Shown here in pieces: positions 35,280-44,558 of a stretch of 64,000 nt of DNA. The notes beneath the pieces are model-generated. The model saw only the letters and a list, made by a program, of their open reading frames with translations, was not told the origin of the DNA and searched no databases. A program made the translations under genes and the position numbers. How positions within the stretch are numbered: the stretch's first letter is position 1; every line of letters begins with the position of its first letter. The DNA is taken from assembly GCA_035642715.1 (NCBI GenBank), contig DASQRW010000202.1:4767-68766 (forward strand), read 5' to 3'. Origin of the DNA: JAJNBK01 sp035642715 (GTDB lineage: Archaea; Thermoproteota; Nitrososphaeria; Nitrososphaerales; Nitrososphaeraceae).

Positions 35280-35719
35280 CCAAGCAGCACTATAAATATT
35301 GCAATTATTCCTAACGAACCAAATAAAATAATTGTAGCTTTCCACATTCCTACACTCGCATTTTCACTGATATCCCACATTCCACCCCTGGAGTTATGCC
35401 GACCGTATTTTTGCTTGATTTGCTCATAACTATAGATGTACTCAAAATCGGCAGGGGGTGTCCATTCTCTTTTGTGTAGGCTTCCATATGACATATAGTA
35501 TGACGAATTGTCATAAGTTTTTCTTGAAGTCTCATCAGAGAGGACTTCGTATGCTTCAACAATCTGCATGAATTTTTTTTTTGATTCTTCGGAATTTCTA
35601 TTTTTATCCGGATGATACCTTAGCGCTAATTTACGGAAGGATTGTTTTATTTCTGCCTGAGTGGCAGTTTTTTTTATTCCCAATATGTCATAGTAGGTTG
35701 ACACTTCTTGTATTAACAT
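35276..35719 (-). CDS. J-domain protein with C-terminal membrane anchor
   Basis: A 147-residue protein. The N-terminal J domain (about 8-72: YYDILGIKKTATQAEIKQSFRKLALRYHPDKNRNSEESKKKFMQIVEAYEVLSDETSRKTYD) has the HPD tripeptide needed to stimulate Hsp70 ATPase. There is no Gly/Phe-rich region or zinc finger, so it is a type III (DnaJ-like) protein. A C-terminal hydrophobic helix (WKATIILFGSLGIIAIFIVLLG) should tether it to the membrane. The Hsp70 partner is not encoded nearby. Confidence 0.88.
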   Translation of the reverse strand: MLIQEVSTYYDILGIKKTATQAEIKQSFRKLALRYHPDKNRNSEESKKKFMQIVEAYEVLSDETSRKTYDNSSYYMSYGSLHKREWTPPADFEYIYSYEQIKQKYGRHNSRGGMWDISENASVGMWKATIILFGSLGIIAIFIVLLG

Positions 35720-35841
35720 ATTATAATGTGAATAATAATTTTTATATCTATCTTACAAGATAAATTTGCTCTCCTAGTTCTCTAAATCAGAAACGAGATT
35801 TTATTAAAATTATAATAAATATGGCTGTAGAATGAAAGATA

Positions 35842-36783
35842 ATGAACTCTATAGCTGCGATGGAACTAGAAATTGGGTATCAAGTACAAGATCTACCAAA
35901 AATGATTCAACCAAATAAAATTAACCCTGATTGTTGTTTATTTATTGGCTCAGGAGATTCTTTTGTTGCTGGTTTGATTGCTCATTATGCCTCTAAAAGA
36001 AGAGCAATAAGTTGTAACCCGATGGATTTTCTTCTAAATCCCTGCATTGCAGATAAACGTCAAATCTATATCATATCCATTTCCGGAAGAACAAATGCAA
36101 ACATATTATCTTCAAAAGTTGCGAGAAAGCATAAAATAAGAACAACGGCAATAACGAGAACACCAGAAAGCATCCTTGCGAAATATTGTGATGACATTAT
36201 CAAACTGAGCTACAAGTCTACTGGCGTTTTAACATCAGGAACTATAGGTTTTACTTCATGCATGCTGAGCTGTCTTTCTTTACTATCAGATGTAAAAGAA
36301 CTTAATTATATAGATAAAATTTATTTTCAAGCAAAAGTTGAGGCGGATAGCTTGCTAGAGAAGCATTCTATGAATACCTCGTCTTTTATATTTCTTGGTG
36401 ATGGCCCATTATTTCCTGTCGGAATTTATGGTGCATTAAAGGTCAATGAGATTTTTGGCTCCAAATCGTATGCATATACAGTTGAAGAATTCTGTCATTC
36501 TCCTATATTTAGTATCAGACCGAGAGATAATATTTTAATATTTGATAACGGTGGCTATGACAAAAAGAAGGCCCGACTTTTAAGTAAAAGACTTGATAAA
36601 ATTAGTCAGTCATCACTATATGTAGATCTTCACAACCTTACTGTGATGGAAGCAGTATTAAAGTCTATTTTCTTAATACAATTCCTCATGCTGAAGATAG
36701 CCAAAAGAAATGGATTAAAAGACTGTTTTTTCATATGTAATAAAGAACTCCTCAAGCTCAGCTCAAATTTCATTTACAAGTAA
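35842..36783 (+). CDS. SIS-domain sugar-phosphate isomerase-like protein
   Basis: A 313-residue protein with two SIS domains, as in the isomerase half of glucosamine-6-phosphate synthase and its relatives. The first covers about 30-150 (CCLFIGSGDSFVAGLIAHYAS; IYIISISGRTNANILSSKVARKHKIRTTAITRTPESILAKYCDDIIKL). The second covers about 180-300 (SFIFLGDGPLFPVGIYGALKVNEIFGSKSYAYTVEEFCHSPIFSI). There is no glutaminase domain. Its substrate is presumably a phosphosugar, but the motifs do not identify it. Confidence 0.75.
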   Translation: MNSIAAMELEIGYQVQDLPKMIQPNKINPDCCLFIGSGDSFVAGLIAHYASKRRAISCNPMDFLLNPCIADKRQIYIISISGRTNANILSSKVARKHKIRTTAITRTPESILAKYCDDIIKLSYKSTGVLTSGTIGFTSCMLSCLSLLSDVKELNYIDKIYFQAKVEADSLLEKHSMNTSSFIFLGDGPLFPVGIYGALKVNEIFGSKSYAYTVEEFCHSPIFSIRPRDNILIFDNGGYDKKKARLLSKRLDKISQSSLYVDLHNLTVMEAVLKSIFLIQFLMLKIAKRNGLKDCFFICNKELLKLSSNFIYK

Positions 36784-36970
36784 TCGACAGAATGTCTTTG
36801 ACTAAATACTGGATATGAAAGTATAGACATAAGACTTTCCACTATATCATAAGTAAGATGGAAGAATTTTATATATATATATATATTGAATTTCAGTCTA
36901 TAAATTCTACTATAAATCAATATATGAGCAAACAGAATTACTGTAAGAGCTGGGAATCATCTGATAAAAA

Positions 36971-37396
36971 TTACCTTAAATCTGCCAGATCATCTTCTCC
37001 AATATGAAATCCCTTGGGCGCTAAAGGTTTTCTTCCCATGAAGCCTTCCTGTTTTGAATGCCAGAATTTGATTTCAGTCTCTCCAGCTTTCCAACATAGC
37101 CATACTTCCTCATCAAATCTCATTGAAGGAAAATCTAGTAATCCTTCATCAACACTTTTTATCATTACTCCCGTATTTTCCAACTGTTCGATTGCTTTAT
37201 AAAGATTAGAAACGGCAACATTTAGAGTTTGTTTCTTTTTAATGAATGGCTGAAAGGACGAGCCTGATTCAACTAATCTCTGCAATTCATCTTGCAATTC
37301 GACTATGTATTTCTTCTGTATTAAAATAGTATTAAAACGGCGTATAATGTCGGGCAGAATCTTGTTTGCATCCTGAGGTGTAAATAATCTAAACAT
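36971..37396 (-). CDS. DUF2203 family protein
   Basis: A 141-residue protein. It begins MFRLFTPQDANKILPDIIRRFNTI, a helical half follows, and the C-terminal part is characteristic of DUF2203: GVMIKSVDEGLLDFPSMRFDEEVWLCWKAGETEIKFWHSKQEGFMGRKPL. No biochemical role is established for the family. The metallopeptidase-like gene lies 48 bases upstream on the same strand and may share the transcript. Confidence 0.85.
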   Translation of the reverse strand: MFRLFTPQDANKILPDIIRRFNTILIQKKYIVELQDELQRLVESGSSFQPFIKKKQTLNVAVSNLYKAIEQLENTGVMIKSVDEGLLDFPSMRFDEEVWLCWKAGETEIKFWHSKQEGFMGRKPLAPKGFHIGEDDLADLR

Positions 37397-37444
37397 CAGA
37401 TATAGAATTATTTTTACATATAATTTATGTATTGTCTCCAGAGA

Positions 37445-37816
37445 TTAATGTCTATTACATCTCCTTTTCGTATTCTGGTGTATTCTCTGCCCACTTTTGT
37501 AGTTAGGTGGGACGGTTGCATTAACTCTATCTAGGTCGCCTAATCCATGCGGATAGTTTTCCCATGTATTTGATCTGCCGAATAGATTATCTAGTTTTGC
37601 GGAAGCCAATAAAGAGAATTTGTTTAACACAAGATGCAATGCTTCATGACTTATCAAAGAAGAGGCTATTTCTGCGATTCTACCTTCGTTATGATATTCT
37701 TGCCAAGAGCTGTAATTCGCTATAAATGCACGAGATTTTCCGTAATAAGTGACAAACATTAACCCTCTTTTTCCGACCATCCCCTTGAGCCTGAGATCCG
37801 CGACCATATATATCAC
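37445..37816 (-). CDS. Putative zincin-like protein (HEALH), 123 aa
   Basis: A soluble 123-residue protein. SLISHEALHLVLNKF (about 50-64) is an HExxH-type helix with a following hydrophobic segment, as in small zincins. Otherwise it is not recognised. The N-terminus (MVGKRGLMFVTYYGKSRAF) could form the edge beta-strand seen in such folds. The tail is Arg/His-rich. A possible third ligand is Asp or His in NYPHGLGDLD. Co-directional with the DUF2203 gene. Confidence 0.5.
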   Translation of the reverse strand: MIYMVADLRLKGMVGKRGLMFVTYYGKSRAFIANYSSWQEYHNEGRIAEIASSLISHEALHLVLNKFSLLASAKLDNLFGRSNTWENYPHGLGDLDRVNATVPPNYKSGQRIHQNTKRRCNRH

Positions 37817-38390
37817 TAAAGAATAACATATAATTTCTCTAAGATAAGATTAAGATTGTCATAGGAAGATTAGTTAAATATGTTTAATATTAATGAAAAA
37901 AAGTTCTTCTGTAAGAAGAAAAGTCGAATATATTATGAATTTTTTAAAGTAATTAACATTTTTCCTTTGTCCTTTCTAAATAATATTGAAAATTTATTAA
38001 AAGTCAATATTTGCTACCAAAAATTATTTAAAAATTTTCATACTATTGCCTTCACAAATAAATAAAATGGCAATCGAGGAATTTCTTCAGAATTTTTTAT
38101 AGCTAACAAACTGTACTTTAGGATTAGAAACATACAGTTTTATATGCTATAGTAAAATAACAACAGATTATTGGCTATAGCAACAATATCTTTGATCACA
38201 TATGTATTGCTAGGTAATGATAAAATAACTTTGAACGTATCAAGCATAAACAAATGTATATGTTCATGTTATCATTCTTATATTAGGAATCCTCTTTATT
38301 GTCGCTTTTGCAAATGGCTATTAATCTAGTAATTTTATTCCGATAAGTCATGTTAAGAATTAATTATATTTATGTATCAGTACGACATTA
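37817..38390. other. AT-rich intergenic stretch
   Basis: 574 bases without a supported gene. A 61-residue plus-strand frame at 37880-38065 is Lys/Phe/Asn-rich, as expected from AT-rich non-coding DNA. Confidence 0.5.
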
Positions 38391-39812
38391 TTGGCAATCA
38401 TTACAAATCGGATGTCATTAGAAAGAAGACATCATGAATACCATTCATTGAAGTACGCACTCGATGCCTTAGAGTCAGCGATCATGACTGTGCAGCCTGA
38501 AATTCTTATAAGAAGAGCCTTAAAACTAAGGGATTCCAAGCTATCAATATCAGATATCAGAGGTAATAAATCTGAATTAGACATAAATAATTTCAAATCC
38601 ATTTTCGTAGTTGGCGCAGGAAAAGGAACAGCTAAAATGGCAAAAGCTCTTTGTCATATTTTAAAAGGGAAAATTACTTATGGAGCAATAAATGTTCCCT
38701 ATGGTAACAAGACTCATCTTGATTCTATATACATAACCGAAGCCAACCATCCTATACCTGACGAAGCAGGCATTGAAGGTACAAAAAAAATCATTAATAT
38801 TCTGAAAAAAACGCATAAATCGGATTTGGTTTTTGTGCTAATTTCTGGAGGTGGATCTGCACTTATGCCGTTTCCTGTTGGCGGTCTCAAATTAGAGGAT
38901 AAGAAAAAAATTACCTATAAAATGTTAGCTTCTGGAGCTTCCATTGACGAAATTAATATTGTTCGTAAACATCTATCATTGATCAAGGGAGGACAGCTAG
39001 TAAGATTTGTCAAAAGAGGATGCGCGATATTTTCTTTAATCTTATCAGATGTCATAGGAGACAATATAGCGACAATTGCCTCGGGCCCGACAGTGCCTGA
39101 CAATTCCACCTTTAAGGACGCGGCATTCATACTACAGAAATATCATATATTTGCTAATAAAACTTTAGAAAAATCACCGATATTTACGATAATAAAGAAG
39201 GGTCTAGAAGGCTCTATCGACGATACTCCAAAACCTGGAAACTCTATCTTCGATAATGTGTATAATTTTTTAATAGGTAATAATACACTAGCATGCAACA
39301 AAGCCGTTGAATCCCTAAGAAAAAATAATATCCAAGTAATACATCTTGGCTCCTCTTTTAATGGTCAGGCAATAGATTTCGGAAAGTTGCTTGGAAGATT
39401 AACGACCGATTTTGCCATTTCTTCGCTTCCAATTGCTTTTGTACTTGGAGGCGAAACAACCGTGAAATTAAATAAGAGAAGAGAGAATGGTAAAGGAGGA
39501 AGAAATCAAGAAGCAATTTTATCAGCAGCAATGAAGTGCCGGTTTGAGGATAGAGATGATATTACTATAGTCTCTATGGGAACCGATGGAATAGATGGTA
39601 ATTCAATGGCAGCAGGTGGTCTCCTGACTCCAAAAACTCTATATTTAATTCAAAAAATGAATATTAATCTAAAAAAATACCTAAAAAACCACGATAGCTA
39701 CACTGCTTTAAAAAAAATAAATTCATCCTTAATTAGTGGAGGTACAGGGACTAATGTAAATGATATTGCTATTATTTGCATAATGAAGAAGAATCTTGAG
39801 TCAGATAGATGA
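38391..39812 (+). CDS. Glycerate 2-kinase (MOFRL family)
   Basis: A 473-residue protein starting TTG. The N-terminal domain has VVGAGKGTAKMAKAL, ITEANHPIPDEAGIEGT, VFVLISGGGSALMPFPVGGLKLEDKK and the conserved NIVRKHLSLIKGGQL, then SLILSDVIGDNIATIASGPTVPD. The MOFRL domain has LGGETTVKL...GKGGRNQEAILSAA and MGTDGIDGNSMAAGG. These enzymes phosphorylate glycerate to 2-phosphoglycerate, feeding lower glycolysis/gluconeogenesis. The older label hydroxypyruvate reductase (TtuD) for this family is considered wrong for archaeal members. Confidence 0.9.
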   Translation: MAIITNRMSLERRHHEYHSLKYALDALESAIMTVQPEILIRRALKLRDSKLSISDIRGNKSELDINNFKSIFVVGAGKGTAKMAKALCHILKGKITYGAINVPYGNKTHLDSIYITEANHPIPDEAGIEGTKKIINILKKTHKSDLVFVLISGGGSALMPFPVGGLKLEDKKKITYKMLASGASIDEINIVRKHLSLIKGGQLVRFVKRGCAIFSLILSDVIGDNIATIASGPTVPDNSTFKDAAFILQKYHIFANKTLEKSPIFTIIKKGLEGSIDDTPKPGNSIFDNVYNFLIGNNTLACNKAVESLRKNNIQVIHLGSSFNGQAIDFGKLLGRLTTDFAISSLPIAFVLGGETTVKLNKRRENGKGGRNQEAILSAAMKCRFEDRDDITIVSMGTDGIDGNSMAAGGLLTPKTLYLIQKMNINLKKYLKNHDSYTALKKINSSLISGGTGTNVNDIAIICIMKKNLESDR

Positions 39813-40263
39813 TGACTGTTCGTAATCTCATGTGAATTAGTCGATGTAATTAGGGGCACATTTTTGATAAAAAGGTCTCTATCTCAATAAATTTACCTGT
39901 TTTTAGCAGCTATCTGAGCTAACTATTGATTACTCTATGTCAACTGTGATATAATTCTTAGAATCATATCTTAAATTTAAAACGCTAACTCAACATCTTA
40001 TTATTTATATATATATATATGCCTACAATTACTCACAGAACCAAAAACATTATTCACATTTTTTCTTTATACTGCAAATACACGAGAAACACGTTATTAT
40101 TATTTTCGTTCATTTAAAACGATAATTGTAATCCTTTTTTATATATATCAGTATATATTAGTTATATGTAAATACTAAGAATTATTATTCTCTATATTAG
40201 TGATAATGCTACATAAACTAATGAGCAAATTTTGATATATTGAATAAAGTTTATTCCTATCAG
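39813..40263. other. AT-rich intergenic stretch
   Basis: 451 bases between two convergent genes. Nothing gene-like was seen; an (AT)n tract lies at about 40004-40020. Confidence 0.5.
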
Positions 40264-41619
40264 TTAATTCTTTGGGGGCCTAGAAAACATATTGTTAGCG
40301 TTTGTATGATAAGTTACTAATAACCGAGGATCTTTCTGTCTTCCAGTAAGTATACCAACAACGATATCGTCTTTTTTAATAATACCTTCATTTCGGAGCT
40401 TGCGGACGCCCGCCGGAACAGCACCAGATGCCATTTCACAATCAAAGCCATTCAATCCAACAACTGACATTCCGTCACTCATTTCTTTATCATTGACTTG
40501 AATAACCACGCCTTTAGTAAAATCAATGGCTCGTAATGCTTTCACAATATTGGCAGGCTTTCCAATCTGAATTGCAGTAGCCTGAGTTTTTGGAAAAACG
40601 CCTTCCTTCTGTTTGATAGCGTAATACCGTTCAATCATCTCCAAGTCAGGCCTTCCATTATTCCAATTAAGCTTCTTGTTTTCAAAAATACCGTTTATGA
40701 GCTCATAGAACGTATTTGCACCTTCAGAATTTACTACTGCAATATGAGGGATCTTTTTGATCCAACTCCACTGGTACAATTCCATAAAGGCCTTACCACA
40801 ACTAGAGGTATTACCTAGCGCTCCACCAGGATAAACGATCCAATCAGGAGGATTCCAATTTAGATATTCCATTACTCTATAAACAATTGTCTTTTGTCCT
40901 TCAAGACGAAATGGATTGACAGAATTAACCGTATATCCTGAAAATTCTTTTGCGTTTTTTAAAGAGCTAGACAAAGCATCATCAAAATTGCCCTCAACTT
41001 GAATTACTTGAGCTCCGAATTGAAATGCCTGACCCAATTTTCCAGGAGCAACTTCTCCCTTTGGAATATAGACATCACATTCCATGTTTTCATTTGCCGC
41101 ATACATAGCTGCAGATGCAGATGTATTACCAGTAGAGGCACAAATTAATTTTTTGACTTTCAACATTTTGGCATGAGTAACAGCTGTTGACATGCCATTA
41201 TCTTTGAAAGATCCGCTCGGATTATATCCTTCTGGTTGCAACATAAAACAATTTTGTTTCATATCTGCATAATCGGCCACCTTGCTCATTTGATAAGGTC
41301 TTGATAACCTTCCTTCTGCACCATCTAACGAAACAAGCACTCTCGCACACTCATCAAAATTTTCGATATCAATTGCAGGAAAATTTATTAAGTCACGAAA
41401 ACGCCAAACACCACTTTCATTATAGATGTTCCCTCCGTGGTTTCTTCGTTCGTAAAAGATATCGATAAGATGCCTTGACGGACGCTCACCGTATATTATA
41501 TCAAGAAGAGAACCACAAGTACACCTGTATATATCATTATTGATCTCATAAGTTAAACCACATGATAAACTGATACATTTTTTTATAGCCTGCGAGCGCA
41601 TCTGTACATTTCTTGCCAA
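40264..41619 (-). CDS. thrC: Threonine synthase
   Basis: A 451-residue PLP fold-type II enzyme. An N-terminal CxC region (LSCGLTYEINNDIYRCTCGSLL) forms a zinc-ribbon-like start. The PLP Lys lies in NPSGSFKDNGM (about 132-142), followed by KLICASTGNTSASAAMYAANENM and the phosphate-binding glycine loop GGALGNTSSCGKA. It converts O-phosphohomoserine to threonine, completing the branch fed by the homoserine dehydrogenase at the left edge. The C-terminal part contains FDCEMASGAVPAGVRKL. Confidence 0.93.
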   Translation of the reverse strand: MARNVQMRSQAIKKCISLSCGLTYEINNDIYRCTCGSLLDIIYGERPSRHLIDIFYERRNHGGNIYNESGVWRFRDLINFPAIDIENFDECARVLVSLDGAEGRLSRPYQMSKVADYADMKQNCFMLQPEGYNPSGSFKDNGMSTAVTHAKMLKVKKLICASTGNTSASAAMYAANENMECDVYIPKGEVAPGKLGQAFQFGAQVIQVEGNFDDALSSSLKNAKEFSGYTVNSVNPFRLEGQKTIVYRVMEYLNWNPPDWIVYPGGALGNTSSCGKAFMELYQWSWIKKIPHIAVVNSEGANTFYELINGIFENKKLNWNNGRPDLEMIERYYAIKQKEGVFPKTQATAIQIGKPANIVKALRAIDFTKGVVIQVNDKEMSDGMSVVGLNGFDCEMASGAVPAGVRKLRNEGIIKKDDIVVGILTGRQKDPRLLVTYHTNANNMFSRPPKN

Positions 41620-41799
41620 TTCTTATTTAGACGTTTTTATAAACTTCTTTCTGAGTATTAAATTGATGTGACAGTCAACAGCATTACAAACATTCATCTT
41701 AATTAGTGTAGTTGTTGTTGAACTAGAACCACAATCTTGGATAGGATTAACTGTAAAATATGAAGTCAATTACCAGGAGGTTCTTATTCTATGTAAAAA

Positions 41800-42066
41800 T
41801 TACTTTCTTTGTGAGGATTTCTCAAACATCTTCAGTACTTGTTGTATTACTCCATCCATGTCATCCTCTTTAACTTCCGGATATAAAGCATGTTTTAAAA
41901 GGTTGTTTACTGTTGTCGATATTTCTGAACTAACTTCATCAAAACTGTCAACGTCACTGTAGCTCTGTTGGTATAAATTTCTTAGTCTCATGGCATACAT
42001 TTGAGTCTGCTCATTCATATTCACGCTATAAGTGCGATTATTTACTTTGATCTTTTCTTTTATCAT
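41800..42066 (-). CDS. Small charged protein of unknown function (88 aa)
   Basis: Not recognised. It is predicted largely helical and acidic in the middle (SYSDVDSFDEVSSEISTTVNNLLKHALYPEVKEDDMDGVIQQVLKMFEK). Residues 1-15 form a basic beta-strand-like start. An A/T-rich element (TTTTTAAAC) lies at about 42090-42098 on the minus strand, about 28 nt before the ATG, in keeping with a real leaderless gene. Confidence 0.5.
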   Translation of the reverse strand: MIKEKIKVNNRTYSVNMNEQTQMYAMRLRNLYQQSYSDVDSFDEVSSEISTTVNNLLKHALYPEVKEDDMDGVIQQVLKMFEKSSQRK

Positions 42067-42437
42067 TCAGACTTCTAGTTGTATGAGATGTTTAAAAAAC
42101 TTCCCACAGTAAATCCCTTTATAACGATAGACATATGAATCCATTCTTATATGATGAAGGAAATTTCATAGCATTCTTCAATATATTATCTCCTATTTCA
42201 TAAATTTCGGAGAACAAAGAATAGAGTTTGCTCGAATATTTCTAAACTCGAAATATGAAATATATGAATATATATATAGTTCAATTCTTTAACTAAAAAA
42301 TTCATATAAAGAAAAACTGTTCCTCTTGTTATATGGGAGCCTTTTTTATTATATGGTTTTGTATTATGCAAAAATTATCTTCATGATTCGAAATTGAAAT
42401 TAAAGCAAAAATATAATATGATCCATATGATAGAACA
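42067..42437. other. Divergent intergenic stretch with a palindromic site
   Basis: 371 bases. It contains a copy of the shared palindromic motif at 42239-42260, an (AT)n TATA-like tract right after it, and a TATA-like AATATAATATG at about 42410-42420 for the next gene. Confidence 0.55.
42239..42260. promoter_or_regulatory. Shared palindromic motif, copy 1 (one good half-site)
   Basis: Reads TTTCTAAACTCGA followed by a diverged right half ending GAAA. The left 13 bases are identical to the left arm of the perfect copy at 44559-44590. A TATA-like AT tract begins eight bases further on. Confidence 0.5.
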
Positions 42438-43400
42438 TTGCAAGAAAATGATTGTAATAATCTAAAGTCAGAGTTAGCTGAGAGCGTCAAGAGAAACTAT
42501 GCTGATGCATTATTGCTATCAGGTGGCTTGGATAGCAGCATTCTCGCAAACATAGTGAATCCAAGATACAGTTGGACAATTGCTTTCGGAAATGATGCAG
42601 TAGATCTAAGTTTTGCTAGGACTGTGGCTGCAAAATATAGCAAAAAACACACGGAAGTAATCTTAACAGATGTTGAATTATTGGATATAATCAAAGAAAT
42701 TATTAAACTCTTCAAAACGTTTGATCCTATTGAAATTAGAAATTCGAGTGTAATGTATGCTGGATTAAGCAAGGCAAGAGAAGAAGGAATTTCAACAATA
42801 ATGACTGGAGATGGCGGTGATGAATTATTTGCTGGCTATAATTACCTCAAGCGTTATTTCTTTAATATCCAAATGCTAAAAGCTGAATTGCAACGACTTT
42901 GGGATACAATGCATTTTTCGTCAAGGATAATTGGTAGGAATCTTGGAATGAATGTAAAGACGCCTTTCCTAGATAACAAATTTATTTGTTATGCCAAATC
43001 TATTGATATTGTTAAATTAATAGGAAAACATCTGAATGATTCATGGGGCAAATTCATTTTGAGGAAGTGTTATGAACAGGAGCTAGGCGATGAGATAGTA
43101 TGGAGACCAAAATTAGCACAAGAAGAAGGAGCAGGAGTCATAAACATTCGTGATCTCCTTATCAAGAATTTGGATGATGGATCATATAAACAGAATACAA
43201 CCAAAGCATTATCCGAAGGAGTAATCATTAAAGATAAAGAACAACTTTATTATTACTCAATTTTTAGGATGTATTTTTCTCCTCCTAAAGAAGAAGAATG
43301 TTTATCCGTTCGCTGTCCTAAATGTAATTGCTGTTTTAAATGGAGAGGTAGGTTTTGTAGAACTTGTGGATTTTTTCCTGTTGAACCACGTGAAGTGTAA
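42438..43400 (+). CDS. Asparagine-synthetase-like ATP-PPase with C-terminal zinc ribbon
   Basis: A 320-residue protein starting TTG. The PP-loop ALLLSGGLDSSILANI (about 23-38) and TIMTGDGGDELFAGYNYLKR (about 117-136) match the synthetase domain of AsnB, with MNVKTPFLDNKF and the Lys/Glu-rich RPKLAQEEGAG late. The N-terminal glutaminase domain is absent, so it needs free ammonia or another donor, or acts on another carboxylate. It ends with four cysteine pairs in VRCPKCNCCFKWRGRFCRTCGFFP (zinc ribbon). The substrate is unknown. It precedes cdvB. Confidence 0.75.
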   Translation: MQENDCNNLKSELAESVKRNYADALLLSGGLDSSILANIVNPRYSWTIAFGNDAVDLSFARTVAAKYSKKHTEVILTDVELLDIIKEIIKLFKTFDPIEIRNSSVMYAGLSKAREEGISTIMTGDGGDELFAGYNYLKRYFFNIQMLKAELQRLWDTMHFSSRIIGRNLGMNVKTPFLDNKFICYAKSIDIVKLIGKHLNDSWGKFILRKCYEQELGDEIVWRPKLAQEEGAGVINIRDLLIKNLDDGSYKQNTTKALSEGVIIKDKEQLYYYSIFRMYFSPPKEEECLSVRCPKCNCCFKWRGRFCRTCGFFPVEPREV

Positions 43401-43524
43401 TAGCGATAGCTTTCATGATATTCATCTGTACCCCTTGTCCACTGTTACTCCGGTGACAGAGATCTGTGTTACAGTGTGACTTTTATTCCATTAACAAATG
43501 TTTACTCAGGAGGCATGTAATCAT

Positions 43525-44172
43525 ATGTCATTTGGTAACAAGTGGATAAAACCACAAGGCGAAAGTGTCAGTAATAAATTTTTAGAAGGAATTAAGCCGC
43601 AAGCTCCTTTGAAACCAAGAATAGAAGAAGCACAGAAAAAGTTACAGATGCAAATTTCAAAATTGGAAACAATATCATCGAAGATGGATGAAAAGGACCA
43701 TCTAATTTTCAAACGCGTAGTTCATGCAATGCAGAATCATGATAGTCAATATGCCAAAATATTATCTAACGAACTCTCACAGATTCGAAAAATGAATAAA
43801 ATGGTAAGCTCCGCTAAATTGGCTTTGGAACAAATACAATTACGATTGAATACAATTACAGAATTAGGTGATGTTGTAATAACGTTGAGTCCGGCCATGT
43901 CTGTAATAAAGGGAATACAGGGAGGGCTTTCATCTATGATGCCTGAAGCAGATCAGTCATTTGGACAGATTTCTGATTTGCTTGGTACCATTATGGCAGA
44001 TTCAGGTCAAATTCCCACGACAGAAATAGGTGCATCTACTGGATTAAATGAAGATTCAATGAAGATCATTGAGGAAGCAAGCGCAATAGTAGAACAAAAT
44101 ATGAAGGATAAATTTCCTGACCTTCCAAGCGGTACTGTTGAATCGCAAAAGAGTGAGGCATCATTATATTAA
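43525..44172 (+). CDS. cdvB: CdvB-type ESCRT-III-like cell division protein
   Basis: Called from the ATG at 43525 (about 215 residues, starts MSFGNKW), which has an AGGAGG 13 bases upstream. The frame stays open to an ATG at 43498. A long helical Snf7-like core (IEEAQKKLQMQISKLETISSKMDEKDHLIFKRVVHAMQNHDSQYAKILSNELSQIRKMNKMVSSAKLALEQIQLRLNTI) precedes GLSSMMPEADQSFGQISDLLGTIM. CdvB polymerises at mid-cell in thaumarchaeal division. Thaumarchaea carry several paralogues, and I cannot say which this is. cdvA and cdvC are not in the window. Confidence 0.85.
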   Translation: MSFGNKWIKPQGESVSNKFLEGIKPQAPLKPRIEEAQKKLQMQISKLETISSKMDEKDHLIFKRVVHAMQNHDSQYAKILSNELSQIRKMNKMVSSAKLALEQIQLRLNTITELGDVVITLSPAMSVIKGIQGGLSSMMPEADQSFGQISDLLGTIMADSGQIPTTEIGASTGLNEDSMKIIEEASAIVEQNMKDKFPDLPSGTVESQKSEASLY

Positions 44173-44190
44173 GAATAATAACATAGAGTC

Positions 44191-44523
44191 CTAAATTTTT
44201 CTATTACCATCAGCAATTTTTTTAACTTCCTTTTTTATTCTCGATATTGTAGGATAACTATATCCCTTCTGCCTGTAACTCCTAATCATCGTTTTCCAAT
44301 TGTTTAATCTCCATCTTGCTTGATCATAACTTACCATATGCGTTTCTAATTTTACTATGCTCTTTCTGCCAGGCATCAGATAACCTCCTGCTATTGCAAT
44401 ATTGCGGCTATATGCAAACCTTAATCCAAATAGAATCATTTCAGGCGTCAGATATTCAAGGTATGAACGCATTTCTTTACTCTGCTCCTTTGTTAATTTT
44501 ACTTTAAATATAAACTCGTTCAC
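44191..44523 (-). CDS. Basic protein of unknown function (110 aa) behind a perfect palindrome
   Basis: Not recognised. Starts GTG. Predicted helical with a basic C-terminal half (YDQARWRLNNWKTMIRSYRQKGYSYPTISRIKKEVKKIADGNRKI); the part from WKTM to EVKK could be a helix-turn-helix, but I cannot confirm it. A TATA-like TTATATAATAATG lies about 30 nt upstream, and the 32-bp palindrome sits directly behind it. A DNA-binding product regulating itself and bioB would explain the layout, but this is speculation. Confidence 0.5.
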   Translation of the reverse strand: MNEFIFKVKLTKEQSKEMRSYLEYLTPEMILFGLRFAYSRNIAIAGGYLMPGRKSIVKLETHMVSYDQARWRLNNWKTMIRSYRQKGYSYPTISRIKKEVKKIADGNRKI

Positions 44524-44558
44524 TTGTATGTAAATGTGATACTTATCATTATTATATA

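Noticed and set aside
36870..36887. (AT)n tract as a possible functional repeat
   Set aside because: Similar AT tracts occur at several intergenic places (about 1350, 40004, 42268) and are expected at this base composition.
37880..38065. 61-residue Lys/Phe/Asn-rich frame
   Set aside because: Composition is that of random AT-rich sequence; there is no promoter at the right distance.
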